Positions 9,356 to 18,221 of a stretch of DNA of 64,000 nucleotides are shown here, in pieces; within the stretch, counting starts at the first letter, position 1; each line of letters begins with the position of its first letter. The position numbers and the translations under genes were made by a program. A model generated the notes under the pieces. The model had not been told where the DNA came from. It made no database searches and saw nothing but the letters and a program-made list of their open reading frames with translations. The DNA comes from NCEH01 sp002257205 (lineage in GTDB: Bacteria > Pseudomonadota > Alphaproteobacteria > Rhizobiales > Xanthobacteraceae). The stretch lies in assembly GCF_043195105.1 (NCBI RefSeq), contig NZ_JBAFWO010000001.1; one strand, written 5' to 3'.

Positions 9356-10288
9356 TTACAGCAGCCGCGCGGCGCTCTCCCGCGCGGCCTGAAATTCGCT
9401 GATCAGCCGGCGGCACAATTGCGCCGCCGGCGGCGCATCCAGCACCGCGCCGACGCCCTGGCCGGCGGACCAGATGTTCTTCCAGGCCCGCGCCTCATGC
9501 TCCAGGTCGAGCTTCTTGCCCTCCGGCAGATTGTCCGGGTCGAACCCGGCGGCCTTGATGCTCGGGCGCAGGAAATTGGCGTTGATGCCGGAAATCGCGG
9601 CGGTATAGACCACGTCCGCCGCATGGGCCTGCGCGATCATCTCCTTATAGCCGTCCGGCGCCGCGCTCTCGCGCGTGGCGATGAAGCGCGTTCCGAGATA
9701 GGCGAGGTCCGCGCCCATGATCCGCGCCGCCGCCACATGGGCGCCGGTGGACATGGCGCCCGACAGGATGATCGTGCCGTCGAACACCGCGCGAATCTCC
9801 GGGATCAGGGCGAACGGGCTCAGGGAGCCGGCATGGCCGCCCGCGCCCGCCGCCACGGCGATGATGCCGTCCACCCCCGCTTGCGCCGCCTTTTCCGCAT
9901 GGCGGCGGCTGATCACATCGTGAAACACCAGCCCGCCATAGGAATGGACCGCCTCCACCACCTCGGGCACCGCCCCGAGCGAGGTGATGACCAGCGGCAC
10001 TTTCTTGCGCACCGTCATCGCGATGTCCGCCTCAAGGCGCTCATTGCTGCGGTGGACGATGAGATTGACGCCATAGGGCGCAGCCTCCGCTTCGCCGGCG
10101 AGACGGCCTTCCACCTCGTCCAGCCAGTCGCGATAGGCTTCGGTCGAGCGCTGGTTCAGCGCCGGGAAGGTGCCGAGCAGGCCGGAGCGGCAGGTTTCCA
10201 CCACCAGATCTGGATTGGAGACCAGGAACATGGGGGCGGCGATGATCGGCGCCTTGAGACGGCCTTCGAGGGCGGCGGGCAGGGGCAT
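9356..10288 (-). CDS. Nitronate monooxygenase (2-nitropropane dioxygenase family)
   Basis: This 310-residue FMN-dependent TIM-barrel protein probably oxidises alkyl nitronates. It begins MPLPAALEGRLKAPIIAAPM with AGGAAGGA upstream. Family features are VHSYGGLVFHDVISRRHAEK (residues around 115), the flavin phosphate loop AAGAGGHAGSLSPFALIPE, and GADLAYLGTRF. It is convergent with the Old Yellow Enzyme gene, ten bases away, and divergent from the enoyl-CoA hydratase gene. The natural substrate cannot be told from sequence; some relatives act on propionate-3-nitronate. Confidence 0.88.
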   Translation of the reverse strand: MPLPAALEGRLKAPIIAAPMFLVSNPDLVVETCRSGLLGTFPALNQRSTEAYRDWLDEVEGRLAGEAEAAPYGVNLIVHRSNERLEADIAMTVRKKVPLVITSLGAVPEVVEAVHSYGGLVFHDVISRRHAEKAAQAGVDGIIAVAAGAGGHAGSLSPFALIPEIRAVFDGTIILSGAMSTGAHVAAARIMGADLAYLGTRFIATRESAAPDGYKEMIAQAHAADVVYTAAISGINANFLRPSIKAAGFDPDNLPEGKKLDLEHEARAWKNIWSAGQGVGAVLDAPPAAQLCRRLISEFQAARESAARLL

Positions 10289-10516
10289 GGGCGGTCCTTC
10301 CTGGGTGATATCTTCCGCGTTCGGTGCGGTGATGTCGCGGTTCGTTGATTTGGCGGCTCTCTCCAGCCATGGCGGGTCAGCCGGCCGAGGCGGCGGCAGT
10401 GTGTGTCACCCTTTCCAATGGGGCAAGGGGTTGACCTATGCGTTGACCTGGGCGCGGCCCCGGTGCAGCCTGCGCTCCAAGCCGCCCGCGATGCGGCATC
10501 GACAGGGAGAAATGAC

Positions 10517-11308
10517 GTGTCCGAGAGCGAAACCATCCTGCTGCGCATTGCCGACGGCATCGCCCGCATCCGCTTCAACCGGCCCCAGGTGTTGAACGCC
10601 CTGAACGAGCCGATGATCCTCGCCTTCCGCGACGCCGCCGTGAAGGTGGCGGGCGATGCCAGCGTACGCGTGGTGATCCTGTCGGGCGAGGGGCGGGCAT
10701 TCCTGGCGGGCGGGGATGTGGGGCGGTTCCACGCGGCGGGGGCTTCGGCGCCGGATGTGGTCAGCGACCTGATCGTGCCGTTTCACGAGGCCATCACGGT
10801 GCTCAACGGCCTTGCCGCGCCGGTGATCGCCTCGGTGAAGGGCGCGGTGGCGGGCGGCGGACTCAGTGTCGCCATGGCGGCGGACCTGGTGATCGCGGCC
10901 GATGACGCCCGCTTCACCATGGCTTACAGCCGCATTGGCACCAGCACCGACGGGTCTGCCAGTTGGAGCCTGCCGCGCGTGGTCGGCCTGCGCAAGGCTT
11001 TGGAGCTTGCGTTGCTGTCGGACGTGATCGACGCCCCCGAGGCGCTGCGCATCGGCCTGATCAACAAGGTGGTGCCGCTTGCCGAGCTGGAGGCGCAGAC
11101 CGATGCGCTGGCGGGCCGGCTCGCCGCCGGCGCGACCGAGGCCCTCGGGCGCATCAAGGCGCTGATGCGCGGCGCCTTCAACAATACGCTGGCAGAGCAA
11201 TTGGAGGCGGAGCGCGCGGCGTTCATCGCCTGTGCCGGCACAAGCGACTTCGCCGAGGGAGCGGCGGCCTTCGTGGAAAAGCGCGCGCCGGTCTTCACCG
11301 GGCGCTAA
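10517..11308 (+). CDS. Enoyl-CoA hydratase/isomerase family protein
   Basis: This 263-residue crotonase-fold enzyme acts on CoA thioesters. The start is a GTG behind CAGGGAGAA, giving VSESETILLRIADGIARIRF. The crotonase marks are RPQVLNALNEPM, the oxyanion-hole segment GEGRAFLAGGDVGRF, and KGAVAGGGLSVAMAADLVIA followed by RFTMAYSRIG. The precise reaction (hydratase, isomerase or hydrolase) is not clear from these. No beta-oxidation partner gene is adjacent, so the pathway is open. A longer in-frame ATG start exists 114 bases upstream but lacks a family-like N-terminus. Confidence 0.87.
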   Translation: MSESETILLRIADGIARIRFNRPQVLNALNEPMILAFRDAAVKVAGDASVRVVILSGEGRAFLAGGDVGRFHAAGASAPDVVSDLIVPFHEAITVLNGLAAPVIASVKGAVAGGGLSVAMAADLVIAADDARFTMAYSRIGTSTDGSASWSLPRVVGLRKALELALLSDVIDAPEALRIGLINKVVPLAELEAQTDALAGRLAAGATEALGRIKALMRGAFNNTLAEQLEAERAAFIACAGTSDFAEGAAAFVEKRAPVFTGR

Positions 11309-11327
11309 ACGGCGCCGGGCCACGGAC

Positions 11328-11375
11328 GCATATAACAATAGAAAAATGTTATATTGACTTAAATTCCAAGATGCG
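11328..11375 (+). promoter_or_regulatory. Inverted repeat and probable promoter of the 61-codon gene
   Basis: ATATAACA and TGTTATAT form perfect 8-base arms (11328-11352) around nine A-rich bases. TTGACT starts at the right end of the repeat and TAGATA follows 18 bases later, a plausible sigma-70 promoter. The repeat overlaps the -35 side, as an operator would. Confidence 0.45.
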
Positions 11376-11411
11376 GATAGATAAATCTATTGCGCAGATG
11401 GAATGTGTCGA

Positions 11412-11597
11412 ATGATCGTGTCCGCCCCCCGTTCCGCTCCTGTGGCGCGCACCCGTCCCTGGCGGGACTGGGCGCTGTTCGGCGCGGCGTATGCGGTCGT
11501 TCTGGCGCTGCTGCTGGGCGGCCTTTCCGGCGTGCAGCGCACCGCCGGCGCGAGCGTCGCGCCGCAAGCCGCAATGCAAAGCGTCGCCGTCCGCTAA
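11412..11597 (+). CDS. Small membrane protein of unknown function
   Basis: I do not recognise this 61-residue product. It starts MIVSAPRSAPVARTRPWRDW, continues with one hydrophobic helix (about residues 21-39, ALFGAAYAVVLALLLGG), and ends with a short alanine-rich tail. The basic, arginine-containing N-terminus before the helix suggests that the C-terminus is outside. It has its own AT-rich promoter region with an inverted repeat. It is short, so being a chance frame remains possible, but the promoter and hydrophobic profile favour a real gene. Confidence 0.5.
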   Translation: MIVSAPRSAPVARTRPWRDWALFGAAYAVVLALLLGGLSGVQRTAGASVAPQAAMQSVAVR

Positions 11598-11803
11598 GGC
11601 GGAGCGCGGGGACGCCCTTTGAAAAGGCCAGTTGAAATTTGAATGTGCCGCGCTGTGCGGCGGGCGGCTTCTCCGCGCGGGCTTGAAGCGCAGGCTACGG
11701 ACTTTGGAACGGCGGCTTCTGGGAGGCTGCGGCCTCAGGGGCACCCGCCGGCCGGCGGGTGGATCGGCGCGGCTTGGCGGCCGGGCTTTGGCCGCGCAGC
11801 GAC

Positions 11804-12400
11804 TTAGCGGGTCAGAACGATCGGCTGGTTGTTGTCGGCGATCACGCCCACATAGCGATTGGCGCCGGAGGGCTGGAGCCGGGCGGTGATCTTGCCCACG
11901 TGATTCTGGAGCACGATGTCCGCGCCCAACACGTCCCATCCCTTGGTCATGAAGATTTCGCTCGGACAGGAAATGTCGGCCTGGGCGGCAAGCCCGCTCG
12001 CGCCGCGCACCGTGGACAGCGTGACCGGGCAGCTGTGCTGGCCGCCGTCCCAGGCGAACGTCCAGGCGCCCGCCAATTGTTCCTGCTCGTTGCTCGCGGC
12101 ATAGGCCGTGCCGCCGGGATTGACCGGCGGCGGGGTGAGGGGAACGGCGCTCGCGTTGGCGACCGCCGTGGGCGTGACCGCCGACGCGGCCGTGGCTGCA
12201 TTGGCGCCGGAGGCACGCGGGACAGAGCCGGCGGCGGCTGGGGCCGGCATCGGCGCGCTCTCGACCGAAGCGGTCGGCGCGGACAGAACCCGGTTGGAGT
12301 CTACGGCGCTCGTCTTCGTTCCGAAGCCATCCAACTCGGTGCTGCACCCCCCAAGAGCCAGCGCTGAGGCGAAGACCGCCGAAGCGGACAGGAACTTCAT
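11804..12400 (-). CDS. Outer membrane lipoprotein with AprI/Inh protease-inhibitor domain (Omp19-like)
   Basis: This 198-residue lipoprotein starts MKFLSASAVFASALALGGCS; Cys19 is the lipidation site after the lipobox LALGG. A proline- and alanine-rich linker (about residues 35-95) leads to a C-terminal barrel domain: LAGAWTFAWDGGQHSCPVTL, a second cysteine in ADISCPSEIF, and LQPSGANRYVGVI. This is the pattern of the AprI/Inh metalloprotease inhibitors and of Brucella Omp19. The two cysteines probably form a disulfide. It may protect the cell from proteases at the surface. GGAGAAAG precedes the ATG. The 298 bases up to the divergent dehydrogenase gene show no clear signal. Confidence 0.8.
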   Translation of the reverse strand: MKFLSASAVFASALALGGCSTELDGFGTKTSAVDSNRVLSAPTASVESAPMPAPAAAGSVPRASGANAATAASAVTPTAVANASAVPLTPPPVNPGGTAYAASNEQEQLAGAWTFAWDGGQHSCPVTLSTVRGASGLAAQADISCPSEIFMTKGWDVLGADIVLQNHVGKITARLQPSGANRYVGVIADNNQPIVLTR

Positions 12401-12698
12401 CAAATCTTTCTCCGGACCTGACCGCAACTTAGCGACACCCATTTTCTCACGCCACCGTCAAGCTTGCGCAAAAAGCGTTAACGCCGGCTCAAAAACAGGC
12501 TGCCACAGGCTCCCCCGGAGGCGGAGACCGTAAGCCGGAACAATTTATCGAGAACATGGCAGGAGCATGACCCAGGGGTGCCGCGACAAGATGCCGTGGT
12601 CCTGGCGCATGCCTCGCCCAGGCGTCCATGCCGCGCGCCCGCTTGATTATGCGGCCCCCTTCTTTCTCTATGTGCTGCCAAATCGTTCGGAGTGATCC

Positions 12699-13469
12699 AT
12701 GTACCAGATGCTCGACCCCAAGACGCTGACCGTCCTCATCACCGGCGGAACTTCGGGCATCGGTGCCGCCACCGCCCGGCGATTCCTGGCCGGCGGCAGC
12801 AAGGTCATCGTCACCGGCCGCCGCGCTGATCGCCTGGCGGCGCTCGCCGCCGAGTTCGGCGATGCCATCCACACCCTGGAACTCGACGTGCGCGACTTCG
12901 AGGCCACAAAAGCCGCCTTCGCCGGTTTGCCCGAGCCGTTCGCCAATTATAACGTGGTGTGCGCCAATGCTGGCCTCGCCATGGGCCTCGAGCCGGCCCA
13001 GGCGGCGAATATGAGCGACTGGGAAGAGATGGTCGCCACCAATATCAACGGCGTGCTCTACACCGTGCGCGCCACGCTGCCCGCGATGATCGCGCGCGGA
13101 GAGGGGCATGTGGTGTTCACCGGCTCCGTGGCCGGGGATTACCCTTATCCGGGCGGCAATACCTACGGGGCGACCAAGGCGTTCGTGAAGCAATTCTCGC
13201 TCAATGTGTGGGCGGATGTGGTCGGCACCGGCGTGCGCGTCACCAATGTGGAGCCCGGCCTGACCGAGACCGAATTCTCCATCGTGCGCTTCAAGGGCGA
13301 CGAGGATCGGGCCAGCAAGATGTATGAAGGCGTGAAGCACTTGACCGGCGAGGATATCGCCGAGCAAATCTTCTTCTGCTGCACCGTGCCGCGCAATGTG
13401 AACATCAATCGCATCCACGCCCTCGCCGCGGACCAGAGCTTCAGCGCGCTCTCCGTCAAGCGCAAATGA
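12699..13469 (+). CDS. Short-chain dehydrogenase/reductase (YdfG-like)
   Basis: This 256-residue NAD(P)-dependent oxidoreductase has the classical Rossmann turn TGGTSGIGAATARRF near residue 13 and the catalytic triad Ser143 (TGSVAG), Tyr156 and Lys160 (YGATK). The segment VVCANAGLAMGLEP and the C-terminal EPGLTETEFS resemble the serine/3-hydroxy acid dehydrogenase (YdfG) group, so a beta-hydroxy acid substrate is plausible but not proven. A GGAG element lies seven bases before the ATG. No neighbouring gene suggests a pathway. Confidence 0.88.
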   Translation: MYQMLDPKTLTVLITGGTSGIGAATARRFLAGGSKVIVTGRRADRLAALAAEFGDAIHTLELDVRDFEATKAAFAGLPEPFANYNVVCANAGLAMGLEPAQAANMSDWEEMVATNINGVLYTVRATLPAMIARGEGHVVFTGSVAGDYPYPGGNTYGATKAFVKQFSLNVWADVVGTGVRVTNVEPGLTETEFSIVRFKGDEDRASKMYEGVKHLTGEDIAEQIFFCCTVPRNVNINRIHALAADQSFSALSVKRK

Positions 13470-13507
13470 GGCGGCGCAAATGAGCGGGTGCGGATGAGAG
13501 GGTGCAC

Positions 13508-14095
13508 ATGAGCCACACGGATCCCGGCCGGATGCGGCCGGCCGGGTCGGGGAGGGGCGGCGCGGTGAGCATCCCCAACCTCATCACGCTCGCCCGCATC
13601 CTGCTGGTGCCGATCCTGGTGTGGTCCATCGCCTCGGGCGAGCTGGAACTGGCCTTCTGGCTGTTCGTGCTCGCCGGCGCCTCGGACGCCGTGGACGGCT
13701 TCCTTGCCAAGCGGTTTCACATGCAGACCGAGCTTGGCGCCTATCTCGACCCGCTGGCGGACAAGGCGCTGCTGATCTCGATCTATGTCTCGCTCGCGAT
13801 GGTCGAACTGATCCCGCGCTGGGTCGCCATCGCGGTGGTGACGCGCGACGTGATGATCATCGGCGCGATCCTGCTTTCGGTGCTGCTGGCCCAGCCGGTG
13901 AAGATCCGCCCGCTGGTGGTGTCCAAGGTGAATACGGCGGTGCAGATCGCGTTCGCCGCCTTGGTGCTGGCCAGCGCCGGGCTTGACCTTAACCCAGGCC
14001 GCGCGTTCGAGGTGGGACTGGTGGCGGTGGGGCTCTTGACGGCGCTTTCGGCGGCTGCGTATCTCGCGGAATGGATGCGCCACATGGCGCGCTGA
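13508..14095 (+). CDS. CDP-alcohol phosphatidyltransferase (phospholipid synthase)
   Basis: This inner-membrane enzyme joins a CDP-diacylglycerol phosphatidyl group to an alcohol, as in phosphatidylglycerol-phosphate or cardiolipin synthesis. The CDP-OH-PT signature is present: SDAVDGFLAKRF, then LGAYLDPLADK, with all three key aspartates. About five hydrophobic segments follow. The N-terminus is uncertain. From the ATG given here the protein has 195 residues; a GTG at 13565 with GGGGAGGGG upstream would give SIPNLITLARILLVPIL at the very start, which is how family members usually begin. It opens a plus-strand run with the permease, hdaA, ppk and ppx genes. Confidence 0.85.
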   Translation: MSHTDPGRMRPAGSGRGGAVSIPNLITLARILLVPILVWSIASGELELAFWLFVLAGASDAVDGFLAKRFHMQTELGAYLDPLADKALLISIYVSLAMVELIPRWVAIAVVTRDVMIIGAILLSVLLAQPVKIRPLVVSKVNTAVQIAFAALVLASAGLDLNPGRAFEVGLVAVGLLTALSAAAYLAEWMRHMAR

Positions 14096-14136
14096 CCGCC
14101 GAGAGCGGCGTACCGGCGCGGGGTCCGGGAGGAGCG

Positions 14137-15225
14137 ATGGCCATTCAGCTTCAGCTTCGCTTCTGGATCGGCGCGCTGTTTGCCGTCATCGTCGGGCTGT
14201 GGCTGTTGCGCGGCATCCTGTTACCCTTTGTCGCGGGTATGGCCCTGGCCTATTTCCTGAACCCGGTGGTCGAGCGCGTGTCGCGCATCGGTCTCGGCCG
14301 CACGCCGGCGAGCCTTGCGCTGGTGGGCATCCTGGTCCTGGTGGTGGTGCTGCTTCTGCTGGTGGTGCTGCCGCTGCTCTCCAGCCAATTGTTTGAATTC
14401 ATCACCAATCTGCCGGCCTATGTGACGCGCCTGCAAAACCTGGTCACGCAGGAAAACCGCGAGTGGCTGAACCGCTTCTTCGGCGATCGCCTGCCGGATG
14501 TTCAGCGCTCGCTCGCGGACCTGATGTCCCAGGGCGTGAGCTATCTGCTCGGCCTGCTGACCTCCCTGTGGTCCGGCGGGCAGGCGCTGCTGTCGGTGTT
14601 CGCGCTGGTGGTGGTGACACCTGTGGTGGTGTTCTACGTACTGTGCGACTGGGACCACATGCTGATGACCGTGGACAGCTGGATTCCGGTGCACCAGCGC
14701 CCGGTGATCCGCCGGCTCGGCCGTGAAATGGACATGGCGGTCGCCGGTTTCGTGCGCGGGCAGGCGCTGGTGTGCCTCATCCTCGGCACCTTCTATGCCG
14801 TGGCGCTGACCATGTCGGGGCTGAATTTCGGCCTGCTGATCGGCATCGTTTCCGGCCTCATCACCTTCATTCCCTATGTCGGCTCGCTCACCGGGCTGAT
14901 CCTCGCCATGGGGGTCGCCATCGTTCAGTTCTTCCCCGACTGGGCCATGATCGGCACCATCCTGGGCATCTTCCTGGTGGGCCAGACCGTGGAGGGCTAT
15001 ATCCTGTCCCCGAAGCTGGTGGGCGACAGCATCGGCGTGCACCCGGTGTGGCTGATGTTCGCCCTGTTCGCCTTCGGCTATCTGTTCGGCTTCGTCGGCC
15101 TGCTGCTGGCGGTGCCGCTGACGGCGGCAGCCGGTGTGCTGGTGCGCTTCGCCTTCAGCCAATATTTCCACAGCCCGCTTTACACCGGCGACGATGCCGG
15201 CTCCTCGTCCAGCGAGACGGTGTGA
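14137..15225 (+). CDS. AI-2E family transporter (PerM-like permease)
   Basis: This 362-residue inner-membrane protein has about eight hydrophobic segments. It starts MAIQLQLRFWIGALFAVIVG behind GGGAGGAGCG. The family blocks are LPFVAGMALAYFLNPVVERV near residue 30, the soluble middle part with LFEFITNLPAYVTRLQNLV, and FIPYVGSLTGLILA, then VGQTVEGYILSPKLVGDSIG. Members export diverse small molecules; the substrate here is unknown. It stands between the phospholipid synthase and the HdaA-like gene, a common arrangement in this order of bacteria, and is only four bases from the latter. Confidence 0.88.
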   Translation: MAIQLQLRFWIGALFAVIVGLWLLRGILLPFVAGMALAYFLNPVVERVSRIGLGRTPASLALVGILVLVVVLLLLVVLPLLSSQLFEFITNLPAYVTRLQNLVTQENREWLNRFFGDRLPDVQRSLADLMSQGVSYLLGLLTSLWSGGQALLSVFALVVVTPVVVFYVLCDWDHMLMTVDSWIPVHQRPVIRRLGREMDMAVAGFVRGQALVCLILGTFYAVALTMSGLNFGLLIGIVSGLITFIPYVGSLTGLILAMGVAIVQFFPDWAMIGTILGIFLVGQTVEGYILSPKLVGDSIGVHPVWLMFALFAFGYLFGFVGLLLAVPLTAAAGVLVRFAFSQYFHSPLYTGDDAGSSSSETV

Positions 15226-15229
15226 GCCC

Positions 15230-15976
15230 ATGGCCGGGCGCGATCCCTCCGTTCGCCAGCTGCCGCTCGATCTGCCCAGCCGGCCGGCCCTGCTGCGGGA
15301 GGATTTCCTGGCCGCGCCGGGCAATGCCGCCGCGCTGGCGCTGGTGGATTCCTTTCCCGACTGGCCGGCGCGCGTGGTGACCCTGGTCGGCCCCGCCGGC
15401 GCCGGAAAGAGCCATCTCGGGGCGATTTTCGCCCGCCGGGCCGGTGCCCTGACGCTTCCGGCAGCCGGGCTTACGAGCGCCGGGGTGCCGCAGGCGTTGG
15501 CCCAAGGCGCCCTGCTGCTGGAGGATCTGGCGGCCGGAGCCTTCGACGAGGCGGCGCTGTTTCATCTGCTGAACCTCGCGCGCGAGCAGAATGCCTTCGT
15601 GCTGATGACCGCGCGCACGCCGCCGTCGGCGTTCGCGCTCGCCACCGCCGATCTCGCTTCGCGGCTGCGCGCGGTGCCGGGCGTGGAAATCGCGCCGGCG
15701 GACGACGCCTTGTTGGGCGCGGTCCTGGTGAAGCTGTTCGCGGACCGGCAGATCGCCGTGGATGAGGCGACCGTGCAATATCTGCTGCTGCGCATGGAGC
15801 GCACGGTGGAGGGCGCGCAGGCCCTGGTCGCCGCCATCGATAGGGCGGCGCTGGCGGCGCGCCGGCCGGTGACGCGGACGCTCGCCGCCCAGGTGCTGCG
15901 CGCGGAAAAAGACTTGCGCGGAGAAAGTACAAGCGACTTCAGTGACGAAGACGACGCGGAGCCGCCACCGTCATAG
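15230..15976 (+). CDS. hdaA: HdaA-like DnaA-homologous regulatory protein
   Basis: This 248-residue protein is a DnaA relative without the DnaA DNA-binding domain IV. It starts MAGRDPSVRQLPLDLPSRPA; the QLPLDL segment is the sliding-clamp binding motif of Hda/HdaA proteins. A P-loop GPAGAGKSH lies at residues 54-62 and a Walker B-like LLLEDL near 98. HdaA bound to the DNA clamp stimulates ATP hydrolysis by DnaA and so limits re-initiation of replication. The usual partner permease lies directly upstream and ppk directly downstream. The remaining doubt is only whether it acts on DnaA exactly as in Caulobacter. Confidence 0.85.
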   Translation: MAGRDPSVRQLPLDLPSRPALLREDFLAAPGNAAALALVDSFPDWPARVVTLVGPAGAGKSHLGAIFARRAGALTLPAAGLTSAGVPQALAQGALLLEDLAAGAFDEAALFHLLNLAREQNAFVLMTARTPPSAFALATADLASRLRAVPGVEIAPADDALLGAVLVKLFADRQIAVDEATVQYLLLRMERTVEGAQALVAAIDRAALAARRPVTRTLAAQVLRAEKDLRGESTSDFSDEDDAEPPPS

Positions 15977-16025
15977 AGTGGTCATGCAAGACGGCCATGT
16001 TCCGCCGGAAAATGGGGGTCTATCG

Positions 16026-18221
16026 ATGAACGCGAATGACACCGTCGCCTTGGCCTTGGTCGAGGATTTTGAACCGGAGGCCAGTGTGGATACCGTTCTC
16101 GAGCTCGCGGGTTCCCCGCAGCGCTTCATCAACCGGGAAGTCTCTTGGCTCCACTTCAACCGCCGCGTGCTGGAAGAAGCCTCCAACAGGAGCCATCCCC
16201 TGCTGGAGCAATTGCGCTTCCTCTCCATCTCGGCGAACAATCTCGACGAATTCTTCATGGTGCGCGTGGCCGGGCTGAAGGAGCAGATCCGCGAAGGCGT
16301 GACCGCGCTCAGCCCCGACGGCCTCACCCCCTCCGAGCAACTCGCCACCATCATGGACGGCGCCGGCAATCTGATTTTCGACCAGCAGGCCCGCTGGCGT
16401 GAACTGCGCGTGGAACTGGCTGGCGTCGGCATCGTCCTGGTGGACGGCTCGGACGTCACCGCCGCCGACATCGAGCGCCTGGAAGCCCACTTCCTGCACC
16501 ATGTCTTCCCGGTGCTGACGCCGCTCGCCATCGATCCGGCCCATCCCTTCCCCTTCATTCCCAATCTCGGCTTCTCGCTGGCGCTGCAGCTGGTGCGGCA
16601 GAGCGACGGGCGCGGCATGAATGCGCTGATCCGCATTCCCGCCAAGGTCGAGCGCTTCATCCGCCTCGCCGACGGTGAGGGGACGAGCCTGCGCTTCATC
16701 ACGCTGGAGCAGATGATCGGGCTGTTCATCGCCCGCCTGTTCCCCGGCTATGCGGTGAAGGGCCAGGGCGTGTTCCGCGTCATCCGCGACAGCGACCTCG
16801 ACATCGAGGAAGAGGCCGAGGATCTGGTGCGCCTGTTCGAGAGCGCCCTGAAGCAGCGCCGCTACGGCTCGGTGATCCGCATGGAAGCGGATTCGGCCAT
16901 GCCGGACGAACTGCGCAATTTCGTCGCCCGCGAGCTGAACGTGAAGGACGAGGAAATCTTCGTCGTCACCGGCGTGCTGGCGCTGAACGAATTCTCCCAA
17001 CTGGTCTCCGTGGACCGGCCGGACCTGAAGTTTCCGCCCTACAATGCGCGATTTCCCGAGCGCATCCGCGACCACGGCGGAGACTGCTTTCTGGCAATTC
17101 GCGAGAAGGACATTCTGGTTCACCACCCTTATGAATCCTTTGATGTGGTGGTTCAGTTCCTGCGCCAGGCCGCCCGCGACCCCAACGTCGTCGCCATCAA
17201 GCAGACCCTCTACCGCACCTCCTCCGACAGCCCGATCGTGAAGGCCCTGGCGGAGGCGGCCGAGGCCGGCAAGTCGGTCACCGCGCTGGTGGAGCTGAAG
17301 GCCCGCTTCGACGAGGAAGCCAATATCCGCTGGGCGCGTGACCTGGAACGCGCCGGCGTGCAGGTGGTGTTCGGCTTCATCGATCTGAAGACCCACGGCA
17401 AGCTGTCCATGGTGGTGCGCCGCGAAGGCGGCACGCTCGCCACCTATTGCCATGTGGGCACCGGCAATTATCACCCCATCACCGCCCGCATCTACACCGA
17501 CCTGTCGTTCTTCACCGCCGACCCGGTGATCGCGCAGGACGTGGCGCGCATCTTCAACTTCATCACCGGCTATGCGACGCCGGGCGAGCTGGACGTGATG
17601 GCGGTTTCCCCCACCACGCTGAAGCCGCGCATCCTCCAGAACATCGCCGAGGAGATCGAGCACGCCCGTGCCGGCCGCCCGGCGGCGATCTGGCTGAAGT
17701 GCAATTCGCTGGTGGACCCCGAGATCATCGACGCGCTCTATGCCGCCAGCAATGCCGGCGTGAAGGTGGATTGCATCATCCGCGGCATCTGCTGCCTGCG
17801 GCCGGGCATTCCGGGCCTGTCCGAGAACATCCAGGTCAAGTCGATCGTCGGGCGGTTCCTGGAACACAGCCGCATCTATTGCTTCGGCAATGGCCATGCG
17901 CTGCCGCATCCGCATGCCCTGGTCTATATTTCCTCGGCCGATCTGATGACCCGCAACCTCGACCGCCGCGTCGAGACGCTGTGCCCCATCACGACCCCCA
18001 CCGTGCACGAGCAGGTGCTGGATCAGATCATGGTGGCCAATCTTATCGACAACGAACAGAGCTGGCGGGTGTTGCCCAACGGCTCTTCGGAACGCATAGT
18101 CCCGGCGCCGGGCGAAGAATCATTCAACGCCCATCGTTATTTCATGACCAATCCGAGTTTGTCCGGACGTGGAAAGTCTCTCAAAGATTCTTCGCCGCGC
18201 AGCCTCTACGTCCGCCGCTAA
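16026..18221 (+). CDS. ppk1: Polyphosphate kinase 1
   Basis: This 731-residue enzyme builds polyphosphate from ATP. Domains in order are the N-terminal helical domain (FINREVSWLHFNRRVLEEA), the PHP-like head with FVARELNVKDEEIFVV, and two phospholipase D-like catalytic domains. The phosphorylated histidine is His476 in CHVGTGNYHP. Other family blocks are IKQTLYRTSSDSPIV and GNGHALPHPHALVYISSADL. The start used gives MNANDTVALALVEDFEPEAS; an ATG 42 bases upstream is possible but weaker. The gene is followed by ppx with overlap, so synthesis and breakdown of polyphosphate are encoded together. Confidence 0.95.
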   Translation: MNANDTVALALVEDFEPEASVDTVLELAGSPQRFINREVSWLHFNRRVLEEASNRSHPLLEQLRFLSISANNLDEFFMVRVAGLKEQIREGVTALSPDGLTPSEQLATIMDGAGNLIFDQQARWRELRVELAGVGIVLVDGSDVTAADIERLEAHFLHHVFPVLTPLAIDPAHPFPFIPNLGFSLALQLVRQSDGRGMNALIRIPAKVERFIRLADGEGTSLRFITLEQMIGLFIARLFPGYAVKGQGVFRVIRDSDLDIEEEAEDLVRLFESALKQRRYGSVIRMEADSAMPDELRNFVARELNVKDEEIFVVTGVLALNEFSQLVSVDRPDLKFPPYNARFPERIRDHGGDCFLAIREKDILVHHPYESFDVVVQFLRQAARDPNVVAIKQTLYRTSSDSPIVKALAEAAEAGKSVTALVELKARFDEEANIRWARDLERAGVQVVFGFIDLKTHGKLSMVVRREGGTLATYCHVGTGNYHPITARIYTDLSFFTADPVIAQDVARIFNFITGYATPGELDVMAVSPTTLKPRILQNIAEEIEHARAGRPAAIWLKCNSLVDPEIIDALYAASNAGVKVDCIIRGICCLRPGIPGLSENIQVKSIVGRFLEHSRIYCFGNGHALPHPHALVYISSADLMTRNLDRRVETLCPITTPTVHEQVLDQIMVANLIDNEQSWRVLPNGSSERIVPAPGEESFNAHRYFMTNPSLSGRGKSLKDSSPRSLYVRR

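Noticed and set aside
16020..18008. 662-codon minus-strand frame opposite ppk
   Set aside because: His/Gly/Ala-rich with no motif; ppk on the other strand is certain.
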